Origin: DATIGJ01 sp035644155
GTDB lineage: Bacteria; Patescibacteriota; Microgenomatia; Levybacterales; UBA12049
Direction: 5' to 3'
DNA length: 15,715 nucleotides
Assembly (NCBI GenBank): GCA_035644155.1
Contig: DASQPC010000050.1
Span: 1-15,715 of the forward strand
Part shown: positions 6,663 through 13,890 of the stretch, piece by piece
Layout: every line of letters begins with the position of its first letter
How positions within the stretch are numbered: position 1 is the stretch's first letter
Notes under the pieces: model-generated
What the model was told of the DNA's origin: nothing
What the model saw: only the letters and a program-made list of their open reading frames with translations
The model's database searches: none
Made by a program: the position numbers and the translations under genes

Positions 6663-7336
6663 ATGTCACGTATCGAAAGGGGAGGTAAAGGAAGTCCCAT
6701 AAAGTTTGAGATTACTGATTTGGCCATACTCCAGAAAATTTGATTGATCAAGCCAAAAGGGCTACGGCTCTTGTATGGAATCATCATGTTGGTGAAAAGA
6801 CGACCATGCGACTTGTTTTTTCTAACAAAATAAAGGGACATGGAGTAGTCGATCCAAAAACAGGAAAAGAAGTAGAAGTCGTGGGTATATATTATCCTGA
6901 AACAGATAGTATTGGGTTTGCTTTAGATGTTATGCAAGGCAAGAATGGATTAATACCAGTGCATTTGATGGCTATAATTGGTGGGCATGAAACCATGCAT
7001 AGAGTGCAATTTCATAAAGGTGATCCTCCTACTTCAAGCGCAGAATTGTTTGCAAATGGACAATACTATGAAGATAGGCATGAAATAGAAGCGCATACGG
7101 CAGGTGCGCATGTCTTCAGAGCAGAATACCCTTTTTTCACAGGCTATGTCTTTTCCGGTAGACCCAATGTTGAAATTCCTGCTGTTAGTATATTTCCATC
7201 ACTATTTCAAGATGTAGACCGCGGTAAATCTTCTCTCTGGGAAAAGCCTCATGCAATATGCTCTAATGACCCTGAAGTTCCGAAAAATATATTTGATTTT
7301 TCTATAAAAGTAAGAAATTTCAAGAAAACATTCTAA
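6663..7336 (+). pseudogene. HExxH zinc metallopeptidase-like gene with an apparent -1 frameshift
   Basis: A leaderless ATG at 6663 opens MSRIERGGKGSPIKFEITD, but this frame stops at 6741. The frame carrying the rest of the protein is open from 6719 to 7336 and continues naturally as FGHTPENLIDQAKR. The two join if one T is missing in the TTT run at 6719-6721, giving 224 residues. The joined protein has HETMH (about 109-113), an HExxH zinc motif, and about 30 residues later RHEIEAHTAGA, which resembles the E..A helix giving the third ligand in ImmA/IrrE-type (M78-like) peptidases. No secretion signal is seen. Alternatives are a sequencing error, a recent inactivating indel, or initiation at TTG 6740, which lacks a promoter or ribosome site. 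The peptidase family is tentative. Confidence 0.55.
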
Positions 7337-7357
7337 ACGTTTTAATTTCAAATTGAT

Positions 7358-7921
7358 TTATCCTTCCGGTTCTGGTGGTAAGAATTCTTCGCCGCCATTG
7401 TCGTACTCTTGTTCTTTTTGTGGATATTCAGAAGGTTTGAGCCAATAGATATACGTGCAACCGGTTGCTTTTTTATTTTTGCTGTCCCAGCCGGCAGTAC
7501 TGCATTTTTTCATTTTTTTCCCAGAATTAGTCGTAAAAAGAACAAGCTTTGCGCCGCACTCAGGACATTCTTCATCGAGTGGTTCTGTCGTTCCGTTTAT
7601 CCACTCAACATAGTCACAGCCAATGACTTTTTTGGTTGCTGTATCCCATTTGCCATTGGAACACTTCTTCATTTTTTTGCCAAATCGAGTTACAGCCATT
7701 ACCAATTTACCACCACATTTGGGACATTTTTCATCAAGTTCTTCTGGCTCTATTTCAAGCCATTTGACATAATCACAGCCAATTGTTTGTTTGGTCGTTG
7801 GATCCCAAGAGCCTTTTGAACATCTCTGAAGTTTTTTTCCTGTTTTGGTAAGGGTTATTTCACCAAGTGGTGAACCGCATTTGGGACAGACATCCTTTGG
7901 TGTTGATTCTTTTTGCTTCAT
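7358..7921 (-). CDS. Stand-alone triple topoisomerase-type zinc-ribbon protein
   Basis: This 187-residue protein consists of three copies of a C4 zinc ribbon with an exact 54-residue period. Cys positions are 12/15/34/49, 66/69/88/103 and 120/123/142/157. Each copy has the form C-P-x-C-G, then GKK(L/M)xxCS, W-D and GCxY(V/I)xW. This is the C-terminal zinc-finger type of bacterial topoisomerase I (zf-C4_Topoisom), but there is no topoisomerase domain. The tail (about 170-187) is acidic and Pro/Glu-rich. A role in binding single-stranded DNA or RNA is inferred from the family. The gene converges on the metallopeptidase-like gene and has its own promoter at leaderless spacing, back-to-back with the che operon promoter. 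Confidence 0.8.
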   Translation of the reverse strand: MKQKESTPKDVCPKCGSPLGEITLTKTGKKLQRCSKGSWDPTTKQTIGCDYVKWLEIEPEELDEKCPKCGGKLVMAVTRFGKKMKKCSNGKWDTATKKVIGCDYVEWINGTTEPLDEECPECGAKLVLFTTNSGKKMKKCSTAGWDSKNKKATGCTYIYWLKPSEYPQKEQEYDNGGEEFLPPEPEG

Positions 7922-7929
7922 GAGTATTT

Positions 7930-7959
7930 ATACTACTGGTTTTATTATAAAAAAGTCAA
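7930..7959 (-). promoter_or_regulatory. Promoter of the zinc-ribbon gene
   Basis: On the minus strand TTGACT (7959-7954), 18-bp spacer and TAGTAT (7935-7930) lie 8 nt before the ATG at 7921. The transcript would have a leader of about 1 nt. A TATAAT occurs inside the spacer but lacks a partner hexamer. Confidence 0.5.
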
Positions 7960-7984
7960 TACAGCAAGATTCTACTTTCACCGC

Positions 7985-8014
7985 TTGACATAAGAGTGTC
8001 AGACATGGAACAAT
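7985..8014 (+). promoter_or_regulatory. Promoter of the chemosensory operon
   Basis: TTGACA (7985-7990), 18-bp spacer, AACAAT (8009-8014), about 14 nt before the ATG at 8029. CATGGAACAAT (8004-8014) is identical to the element before the pilus-type ATPase. No Shine-Dalgarno site precedes 8029. Confidence 0.5.
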
Positions 8015-8028
8015 AATTGTATACTTCT

Positions 8029-9696
8029 ATGAATTGGATTAAAAATATCCTCCTTCTCAAAACAATTCAAGCGCAAATATTGGCGGCAATGGTTGCAACT
8101 GTTCTTGTAAGTAGTATAGCTATTATATTGGTGAGTGTGATAGATACACAAAACACAAGTCTCGATGAAAATGCGATTGAACAAGCGAATACCGTATTAG
8201 ATACATTGCAAGATATTGATGTAAACAAATGGCATGCAGCCCATGATGTCTCAGGATATTTACTTGGTAAAAAAGATGAACGACAGGCTTTTACCAAAGA
8301 TATAGGAACGTTTACAAAACTAACAGATAATTTTTTGCATATCGAGCAAAATCAATCTGGTGGTATACCTGATGATGAGAAGGCTCTCTTTACAAGCCTT
8401 GAATCAGATTCAAGAGAGTATCTTGTTGCTGTCAATGACCTTTTTGCTATTTACGATACTCTTTCTCCGAAAGCAGTAGCAATAGCTGGTCCAAATGCTG
8501 ATCCAAGGCTTGCTGTTGTATGGACAAAAGCAGATGTCCTGGGTGATCATATTAGTGAAACAACGAATAAATTTGTTAATTTGCATCATCATGAGATAGC
8601 AAAATTACAATCAGATATTGTAGCGAAAAATGCTGATGATTTGAGAATGTTTCTTATTACGATCACGATCATACTTATTTTCACAATATTCATTGCGCTT
8701 TGGTTATCTCGTATCATTCCTAATACTGTCTTAAGATCTATAAAACAAGCGATTATGCAGTTGACTGATATCTCTCAGACACTTTCAGCTTCGACACAAC
8801 AAGCATCTTCGGCAGCAATACAAAACGCAGCCGTATCCAAACAAATTGCTTCCGGAGCAGCTGAGCAATCAAAACAAGTAGAACAAGTATCAACAGCTAT
8901 TGCACAAATGTCAGCTGCAACACAACAAATATCAGCCGCTTCCCAGGAAGCAGCAGCAACGGCAGTTAAAACGTCTCAGATTGTACAAGAAGCAGGAGAA
9001 TCTTCAGAGAGAATCGGCAAAATTGTTGAAACAATTACAAATATTTCTGAACAAACTAATCTGCTTGCTCTTAATGCCGCGATTGAAGCAGCAAGAGCAG
9101 GGGAGGCGGGGCGTGGATTTGCAGTCGTAGCGGATGAGGTCAAAAAACTTGCTGAAGGTTCGGGTAAGTCTGCGATTGAAATTAAAAGTATCGTTGAGGG
9201 GATACTTGCAGCAAGTAAAAATGCCGCCAGTACAGCAGGGCAATCAGCAAGTAAAATTCAAGAATTATCAGCTGGCACACAACAACAAGCAGCTGCCGTC
9301 ACACAAATTGCAAAAAACATAAACACCGTTGCTTCTGTTGCAGCGCAGAACACGTCAGGAGTTCGGCAATTGTCTGCCTCTGTCGAACAACAAAGCGCAA
9401 GTAACCAACAAGTAGCGGCTATTGCTATTCAACTCTTGAAGCTCTCGTCTGATTTGGAAAAATTGACAGGGAAAAAAGACACAGGAGGAGAAAAAAAAGT
9501 AACTCCTCGCGAAGTAATTAAGAACATTCCTTCAAATATGCTAAGTCATGGGGAATTTAACAAAGAAGAAAAAAAAGATACGATACAGCCTGAGCAAAAT
9601 GAGACAACAAAACAATCCCATCTGCACTTCAGCGATATTCCTGAAGAGAAAAACTCCGCAGAAAAAACAACAGGCGGGACAACCAAAGTCATATGA
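8029..9696 (+). CDS. Methyl-accepting chemotaxis protein
   Basis: This is a 555-residue protein. I start it at ATG 8029 (MNWIKN) because the four codons upstream begin with TTG and lack a ribosome site. TM1 spans about residues 15-38. An extracytoplasmic helical domain (about 40-205) looks like a four-helix-bundle sensor. TM2 covers about 207-229. The signalling tip contains EQTNLLALNAAIEAARAGE (from about 341) and GRGFAVVADEVKKLAE, both diagnostic. There is no full HAMP domain: after TM2 only one helix (VLRSIKQAIMQLTD) precedes the Gln/Ala-rich coiled coil. The last 75 or so residues are a charged disordered tail without a CheR-tethering pentapeptide. It leads the operon, and its stop codon overlaps the cheW start (ATGA). 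Confidence 0.95.
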   Translation: MNWIKNILLLKTIQAQILAAMVATVLVSSIAIILVSVIDTQNTSLDENAIEQANTVLDTLQDIDVNKWHAAHDVSGYLLGKKDERQAFTKDIGTFTKLTDNFLHIEQNQSGGIPDDEKALFTSLESDSREYLVAVNDLFAIYDTLSPKAVAIAGPNADPRLAVVWTKADVLGDHISETTNKFVNLHHHEIAKLQSDIVAKNADDLRMFLITITIILIFTIFIALWLSRIIPNTVLRSIKQAIMQLTDISQTLSASTQQASSAAIQNAAVSKQIASGAAEQSKQVEQVSTAIAQMSAATQQISAASQEAAATAVKTSQIVQEAGESSERIGKIVETITNISEQTNLLALNAAIEAARAGEAGRGFAVVADEVKKLAEGSGKSAIEIKSIVEGILAASKNAASTAGQSASKIQELSAGTQQQAAAVTQIAKNINTVASVAAQNTSGVRQLSASVEQQSASNQQVAAIAIQLLKLSSDLEKLTGKKDTGGEKKVTPREVIKNIPSNMLSHGEFNKEEKKDTIQPEQNETTKQSHLHFSDIPEEKNSAEKTTGGTTKVI

Positions 9697-10253
9697 ACAA
9701 CCAAACAATAGAACCACGAGTGGAGAGCCAAGATGAGCAACACACAAACATGAAGCAGATAGTTGTTTTTGTTTTAGATGATGAGGAGTATGGACTTTCA
9801 ATAACTGATATTTATGAGGTTGTGACGCTGCAAAAAATTACACCTGTTCCAAACAGTCCCGAATTTATTCTTGGCGTTATTAATTTGCGTGGGAAAATTG
9901 TCCCTGTTTTAGATCTTGAGAAAGGATTTCATTTACAAAGAGTGACAAAAATTGCCCCGCAGCATATTATCATAACAGAGAATGAGAAAAAGGTACTTTT
10001 TGGTGTCCAGGTAGATCGAGTAACAGAAGTTTTAAAAGTTTCAGAGGATCAGATCAAGCCAGCACCAAAGTTAGTAACAACTAAAATTGCAGCTGATTAC
10101 ATAAAAGGTGTGGTCGTACTTGGAGAAGCAAAAGAATCTGAATCTTCTGCGAGAATATTATTACTCCTCGATTTGCAGAAAATGCTTGGTGACAACATAG
10201 CAAATCAAGTGGCGGCAGTTTCTCAAAATGAAGGAGGTACAATTACGACATGA
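9693..10253 (+). CDS. cheW: Chemotaxis adaptor protein CheW
   Basis: CheW bridges the receptor tip and CheA P5 in the signalling array. The 186-residue protein has the CheW fold signatures QIVVFVLDDEEYGLSITDIY (22-41), PVPNSPEFILGVINLRGKIV and PVLDLEKGF, then VDRVTEVLKVSEDQIKPAPK and the final strand ARILLLLDLQKML. The first 20 or so residues are an extra polar N-terminus. The ATG at 9693 overlaps the MCP stop (ATGA), so translation is probably coupled. An in-frame GTG at 9720 is an alternative start. Typical CheW is about 150-160 residues, so a polar extension at both ends explains the length. Confidence 0.93.
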   Translation: MNNQTIEPRVESQDEQHTNMKQIVVFVLDDEEYGLSITDIYEVVTLQKITPVPNSPEFILGVINLRGKIVPVLDLEKGFHLQRVTKIAPQHIIITENEKKVLFGVQVDRVTEVLKVSEDQIKPAPKLVTTKIAADYIKGVVVLGEAKESESSARILLLLDLQKMLGDNIANQVAAVSQNEGGTITT

Positions 10254-10263
10254 AAGGGGTGAT
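10253..10263 (+). promoter_or_regulatory. Ribosome binding site fixing the cheY start
   Basis: AAAGGGGTGAT lies 6 nt before ATG 10270 and matches the anti-Shine-Dalgarno core with one mismatch. It favours 10270 over the in-frame ATG at 10228, which would add 14 residues before the receiver strand. Confidence 0.65.
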
Positions 10264-10269
10264 AGAAAT

Positions 10270-10629
10270 ATGAAAATTCTCATTGCTGATGATAGTGCGT
10301 TTATGCGGACAATCCTAAAAGATATCGTAGCAAAAAGCAATTGGAAAGATGCGCAAATTATAGAAGCAGCTGATGGTGAAGAAGTTGTTGCTCTATTTAC
10401 AACTGAGAGGCCTGATTTGGTATTACTTGATATTGTTATGCCAAAAAAAGATGGTATTCAAGCATTGAAAGATATTGGCGCCACAGCGAAATCAGTTGTC
10501 ATCGTTTCCTCGGTAGGACAAGAGCAAGTCATAGCGCAAGCAAAAAGTTTGGGGGCCAAAGATTACATTGTAAAACCATTTGATGCTACACAAGTCATAA
10601 AAGTTTTAAATGAGTTGTTGCCTGCATAA
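10270..10629 (+). CDS. cheY: Chemotaxis response regulator CheY
   Basis: This single receiver domain has 119 residues. It has the acidic pocket D7-D8 (LIADDSAFMR), phosphoacceptor D54 (LVLLDIVMPKKDG), switch Ser S81 (VIVSSVGQEQ) and Lys K102 (YIVKPFD). It resembles the CheY type found with CheC/CheD systems in Thermotoga and Bacillus rather than the enteric type, an impression from the SSVGQE segment. CheA phosphorylates CheY, which then acts on the motor or, in pilus-linked systems, on the pilus machinery. The start at 10270 is chosen from the AAAGGGGTGAT ribosome site. It follows cheW by 16 bases. Confidence 0.93.
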   Translation: MKILIADDSAFMRTILKDIVAKSNWKDAQIIEAADGEEVVALFTTERPDLVLLDIVMPKKDGIQALKDIGATAKSVVIVSSVGQEQVIAQAKSLGAKDYIVKPFDATQVIKVLNELLPA

Positions 10630-10634
10630 GCATT

Positions 10635-11660
10635 ATGGAAAAGATAAGAGTTTTGATTGTGGATGATAGCCCTTATATGCGCAAGGTCATTGCAGATATT
10701 TTGTCTGCTGATGAACAAATTGAAGTAATAGGGGAAGTTTCTGATGGTTTAGAGGCACTTGAAAAAATCGATCAAACACATCCTGATGTCGTTACTCTTG
10801 ATGTTGTTATGCCAAATTTAGATGGATTGGCTGCTCTTAAGATGATCATGCAGAAATCTAATCCGCCTGCTGTTGTCATGGTTTCTTCATATACTTCTGA
10901 AGGAGCAACGCTTACACTTGATTGTTTACGCGCAGGAGCTGTTGATTTTGTGCTTAAGCCTTCTGGTTCTATTTTTATGATTGGCCAGGAACTTATCAAA
11001 AAAGTCAAGGTCGCAGCAATCGTCGACACCAATAAATTAAAAAAATTACCGCAAGCTGCTTCTATTAAAAAAGAAAAAAAAGCAGGAGTTATTGTCATCG
11101 GCTCGTCAACTGGCGGACCAGTCGCATTAGAACATATTTTGCCTCAGATACCGGTTAATTTTTCAGTTCCTGTTTTGGTTGCGCAGCATCTTCCGGACAA
11201 ATTTGTGCAATCGTTAACAGAAGCACTCGCAGGAAGCTGCAATCTTCCCGTTAAGAAAGGGCAACAAGGAGAAAGAGTGTTACCAGGAGTTATCTATTTT
11301 GCCCCTGGTGGTGTTGATATGGAGGTAATAAAAACAGAACAAAATGAAGTAGAGATTGTAATCAGAGAAAATAATGATATTTTAACTCCTTCTGTTGATA
11401 AGCTAATGGAATCTGTTGCGCATGTCTATAAGAAAGATACGGTTGGAATTATTCTTACAGGGATGGGCAGTGATGGGTTGGCGGGTATGCAATCAATTAA
11501 AGAAGCTGGGGGGCAGACAATTGTCCAGGATGAAAAAAGTTCAGTGGTTTTTGGTATGGGTAAGGAAGTGATAGCTCATGGGTTTGCTGACAAAATTGTG
11601 CCACTTGATCAAATTATAGAGACAGCTGTTGAGGAAATCACTCAAGAAACAGCTAACTAG
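10635..11660 (+). CDS. cheB: Protein-glutamate methylesterase/deamidase CheB
   Basis: This 341-residue protein is full length. The N-terminal receiver has D10-D11, phosphoacceptor D56 (VTLDVVMPNLDG), S84-S85 and K108 (VLKPSG). A Lys-rich linker (about 133-149) leads to the methylesterase domain. That domain has the catalytic triad S158 in GSSTGGP, H185 in AQHLP and D280 in TGMGSDG. CheB removes methyl groups from receptor glutamates and deamidates glutamines, giving adaptation; phosphorylation by CheA activates it. It follows cheY by 5 bases without an obvious ribosome site. Its partner methyltransferase CheR is not encoded in the window. Confidence 0.96.
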   Translation: MEKIRVLIVDDSPYMRKVIADILSADEQIEVIGEVSDGLEALEKIDQTHPDVVTLDVVMPNLDGLAALKMIMQKSNPPAVVMVSSYTSEGATLTLDCLRAGAVDFVLKPSGSIFMIGQELIKKVKVAAIVDTNKLKKLPQAASIKKEKKAGVIVIGSSTGGPVALEHILPQIPVNFSVPVLVAQHLPDKFVQSLTEALAGSCNLPVKKGQQGERVLPGVIYFAPGGVDMEVIKTEQNEVEIVIRENNDILTPSVDKLMESVAHVYKKDTVGIILTGMGSDGLAGMQSIKEAGGQTIVQDEKSSVVFGMGKEVIAHGFADKIVPLDQIIETAVEEITQETAN

Positions 11661-11677
11661 ATAAAAAATATGTCGCT

Positions 11678-13297
11678 ATGGATGATAATTTATCGCAATA
11701 CAAAGACTTATATCTACAAACAGGAAAAGAATATCTCCAATCGTTAAATGCATCTCTTTTAAAGCTAGAAAAGAAACCTGACGACAAAGATACTATTGGG
11801 GAGATTTTCCGCAGCGCGCATTCTTTAAAAAGTCAAAGCGCAGCTATGGGATATCTGTCTACAGGCTTTCTTTGTCATGCAGTTGAAGATGTTTTTTTTG
11901 AAATTAAAGAAAATCGTTTACAAGCTACTCCTGAATTGGCAGATGTACTTTTCCAAGTTTTTGATGCACTAACTGCTTCTCTGAATCAGATTGAAAAAGA
12001 AAATAAAGAAGTTGATTTATCCTCTTATGCAGAAAAATTAAAAAAAATAACTGGTGTAAAAACAGAAGGAGCTGGTAAGTCCGCGCGGACAGAACCTGAG
12101 GTGCCAAAAGAATCTCAGGCGTCAGTTGCAAAGCCGCAATCTGATGATGTACCAACATCTGATAAAACAAACCAAGATACTTCACTCAAAATAAATACAA
12201 TTCCTGTAAAAGTTGAACAATTAGATGAAATGATGAATCTTCTTGAAGAATTATTAGTCCATCGTTTGCAATTGGAAAGGCTTGTGCATGAATTACAAAA
12301 TACAGAACTTCAAGAATATTACGATCAAACAGGGAAAAATATTAACGCATTACAATTCCAAATTATGAAGGCTCGGGCTGTACCGGTCAAAATGATTTTT
12401 GATCACTTGCCTCGTGCTGTGCGGGATTTGGCACGGGAAGAAGGAAAGCAGATTGAGTTGAAAATAACAGGTGAGGATATTGAATTGGATCGGACGATTG
12501 TTGATAGATTGGATGAGCCCCTCATCCATCTGATTCGTAATGCTGTCAGCCATGGCATTCCTGTTTCAGCGCGGCATGAAACATACACGATTGCTTTAAC
12601 AGCAAAGCGAGAAAAAGATTTTGCTGTTATCAGTGTTGCTGATAATGGAACCGGCATAGATTGGCAAGCTGTCGCCAAAAAAGTGAATCTTACAACCGAT
12701 GATAAGTCACTCCTAAAAAAAGCACTTTTTTCAGGCATATCCACCTCTGAAAAAGTGACGCAAATTTCTGGACGAGGTGTCGGACTTGAAGTCGTTAAAA
12801 AAGTTATTGAAGAGTGTGGAGGATCTGTTGATGTTGTTTCAGAAAATGGTCAGGGAACGACATTTTATTTAAAACTTCCTTTGACTTTGGCAATAACAAA
12901 AGCTCTCTTAGTGAGAGTAGGGAATTCAAAATATGTTGTCCCTGCCGCGGCTATCGATCGCTCGATTAAAGTAAGTACTGCGAATATAAAAAAGACGGCA
13001 AATCAAGAAGCATTTGTGCTTGAAGAAACTGAGATACCTTTATTGAGGCTTAAAGCATTGTTTCATCACAATTCTTTAGAGAATCTAGAGAAATCTGTCC
13101 CCAATGATATTTTTGTTGTCGTTGTTGCTTTTGATAAGCAAAAAATAGGTCTGGTCGTTGATGAAATTATCGAAACACAAGAGGTAACGATCAAGCCAGC
13201 ATCAGAAATACTCAAAGGTAATCCGTTATTTGCAGGTGTTACTATTTTGGGGGATGGACAAGCAGCATTGATTATTAACCCACAAGGGTTGCTATAA
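11678..13297 (+). CDS. cheA: Chemotaxis histidine kinase CheA (compact, no P2 domain)
   Basis: This 539-residue protein has the P1 HPt domain with phosphorylated H48 in FRSAHSLKSQSAAMGY. A polar linker at about 127-172 stands where the CheY-binding P2 domain is in many CheA proteins. P3 dimerisation helices are at about 173-240. The P4 ATPase has the N box HLIRNAVSHG (usually NAIDHG), G1 VADNGTGID and G2 GRGVGLEVVK. The P5 CheW-like domain runs from about 400 to the end, with AITKALLVRVGNSKYVVP. Typical CheA proteins are about 650-700 residues. CheA autophosphorylates in the receptor array and passes phosphate to CheY and CheB. The stop codon is embedded in a TATAAT that may serve cheC. Confidence 0.96.
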   Translation: MDDNLSQYKDLYLQTGKEYLQSLNASLLKLEKKPDDKDTIGEIFRSAHSLKSQSAAMGYLSTGFLCHAVEDVFFEIKENRLQATPELADVLFQVFDALTASLNQIEKENKEVDLSSYAEKLKKITGVKTEGAGKSARTEPEVPKESQASVAKPQSDDVPTSDKTNQDTSLKINTIPVKVEQLDEMMNLLEELLVHRLQLERLVHELQNTELQEYYDQTGKNINALQFQIMKARAVPVKMIFDHLPRAVRDLAREEGKQIELKITGEDIELDRTIVDRLDEPLIHLIRNAVSHGIPVSARHETYTIALTAKREKDFAVISVADNGTGIDWQAVAKKVNLTTDDKSLLKKALFSGISTSEKVTQISGRGVGLEVVKKVIEECGGSVDVVSENGQGTTFYLKLPLTLAITKALLVRVGNSKYVVPAAAIDRSIKVSTANIKKTANQEAFVLEETEIPLLRLKALFHHNSLENLEKSVPNDIFVVVVAFDKQKIGLVVDEIIETQEVTIKPASEILKGNPLFAGVTILGDGQAALIINPQGLL

Positions 13298-13298
13298 T
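13293..13298 (+). promoter_or_regulatory. Possible internal promoter for cheC-cheD-receiver
   Basis: A perfect TATAAT overlaps the cheA stop codon (TAA 13295-13297) and ends 7 nt before the cheC ATG, the same spacing as the leaderless genes. A TTGATT at 13268-13273 could be a -35 but with a long 19-bp spacer. Confidence 0.4.
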
Positions 13299-13305
13299 AA
13301 ATAAT

Positions 13306-13890
13306 ATGATACTTAATGATCTTGAACACGACATCTTAACAGAAATAGCGACTATTGGCGGAGGAAATGCCTCAGAAGCATTGTCCAAGCTGTTAAAACA
13401 AAAAGTATTTGTGAAGGTTCCTGATGTTCGTACTGCCTCAATTGAGGGGATTCCCGATCTTATGGGGACTACAGAACAAATCATGACAACTGTTGCGATA
13501 AAAATCAGTGGTGACGCAACTGGTGTCGTTGTGTTTCTCTTTACTCCTGAAGATGCAAAAAAACTCGCATCTGAAATTATGCAAACGCAGACGATATCGG
13601 TTGTTGAAGAGATTGCAAATATTTTGGTAGGAAATTCGTTAACTGCTTTGTCTCAATTTCTTCAGATGAAATTTTCTCAATCTGTTCCTCTAAGCGCAAC
13701 TGATATGCTTCGGGCAGTTATTAATGAAATTATGTCTGAGTTGGGAGGACAGACTGATACCATTCTTCTTTTAAAAATTAGCTTTATGGTGAATACGTTT
13801 TTGGTTGGAGGGAGTGTCTATTTCTTGTTTGACCCAACTTCTACAGAAAAAATTCTTAATGCCTGCAAACAAAAAACCGCAGTAACATGA
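13306..13890 (+). CDS. cheC: CheY-P phosphatase CheC
   Basis: This 194-residue protein has the CheC/CheX/FliY layout with two helical signature motifs. Site 1 is E13-I-A-T16 followed by IGGGNASEALS. Site 2 is E102-I-A-N105 followed by ILVGNSLTALS. Catalysis in this family uses Glu and Asn in E-x-x-N, at 13/16 and 112/115 in Thermotoga CheC as I recall. Here the Asn of site 1 is Thr, so only site 2 looks active. CheC dephosphorylates CheY-P and binds CheD, which raises its activity. Two sites and the adjacent cheD favour CheC over CheX. It starts 8 bases after cheA behind a TATAAT, and its stop overlaps cheD (ATGA). Confidence 0.88.
   Translation: MILNDLEHDILTEIATIGGGNASEALSKLLKQKVFVKVPDVRTASIEGIPDLMGTTEQIMTTVAIKISGDATGVVVFLFTPEDAKKLASEIMQTQTISVVEEIANILVGNSLTALSQFLQMKFSQSVPLSATDMLRAVINEIMSELGGQTDTILLLKISFMVNTFLVGGSVYFLFDPTSTEKILNACKQKTAVT

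Noticed and set aside
8017..8028. TTG start four codons upstream of the MCP ATG
   Set aside because: It lies almost on the promoter's -10 and has no ribosome site. ATG 8029 starts directly at the basic end of TM1.
9541..9801. Minus-strand open frames opposite the MCP tail and cheW start
   Set aside because: Phe/Leu/Cys-rich products arise from the Lys/Glu-rich coding strand. They are shadows of the MCP and cheW genes.
10228..10269. Upstream in-frame ATG for cheY
   Set aside because: It would add 14 residues before the first receiver strand, and a ribosome site sits in front of ATG 10270. The GAAGGAGGT at 10229 falls inside cheW, right after the rejected ATG, and is 18 bases short of the real start.
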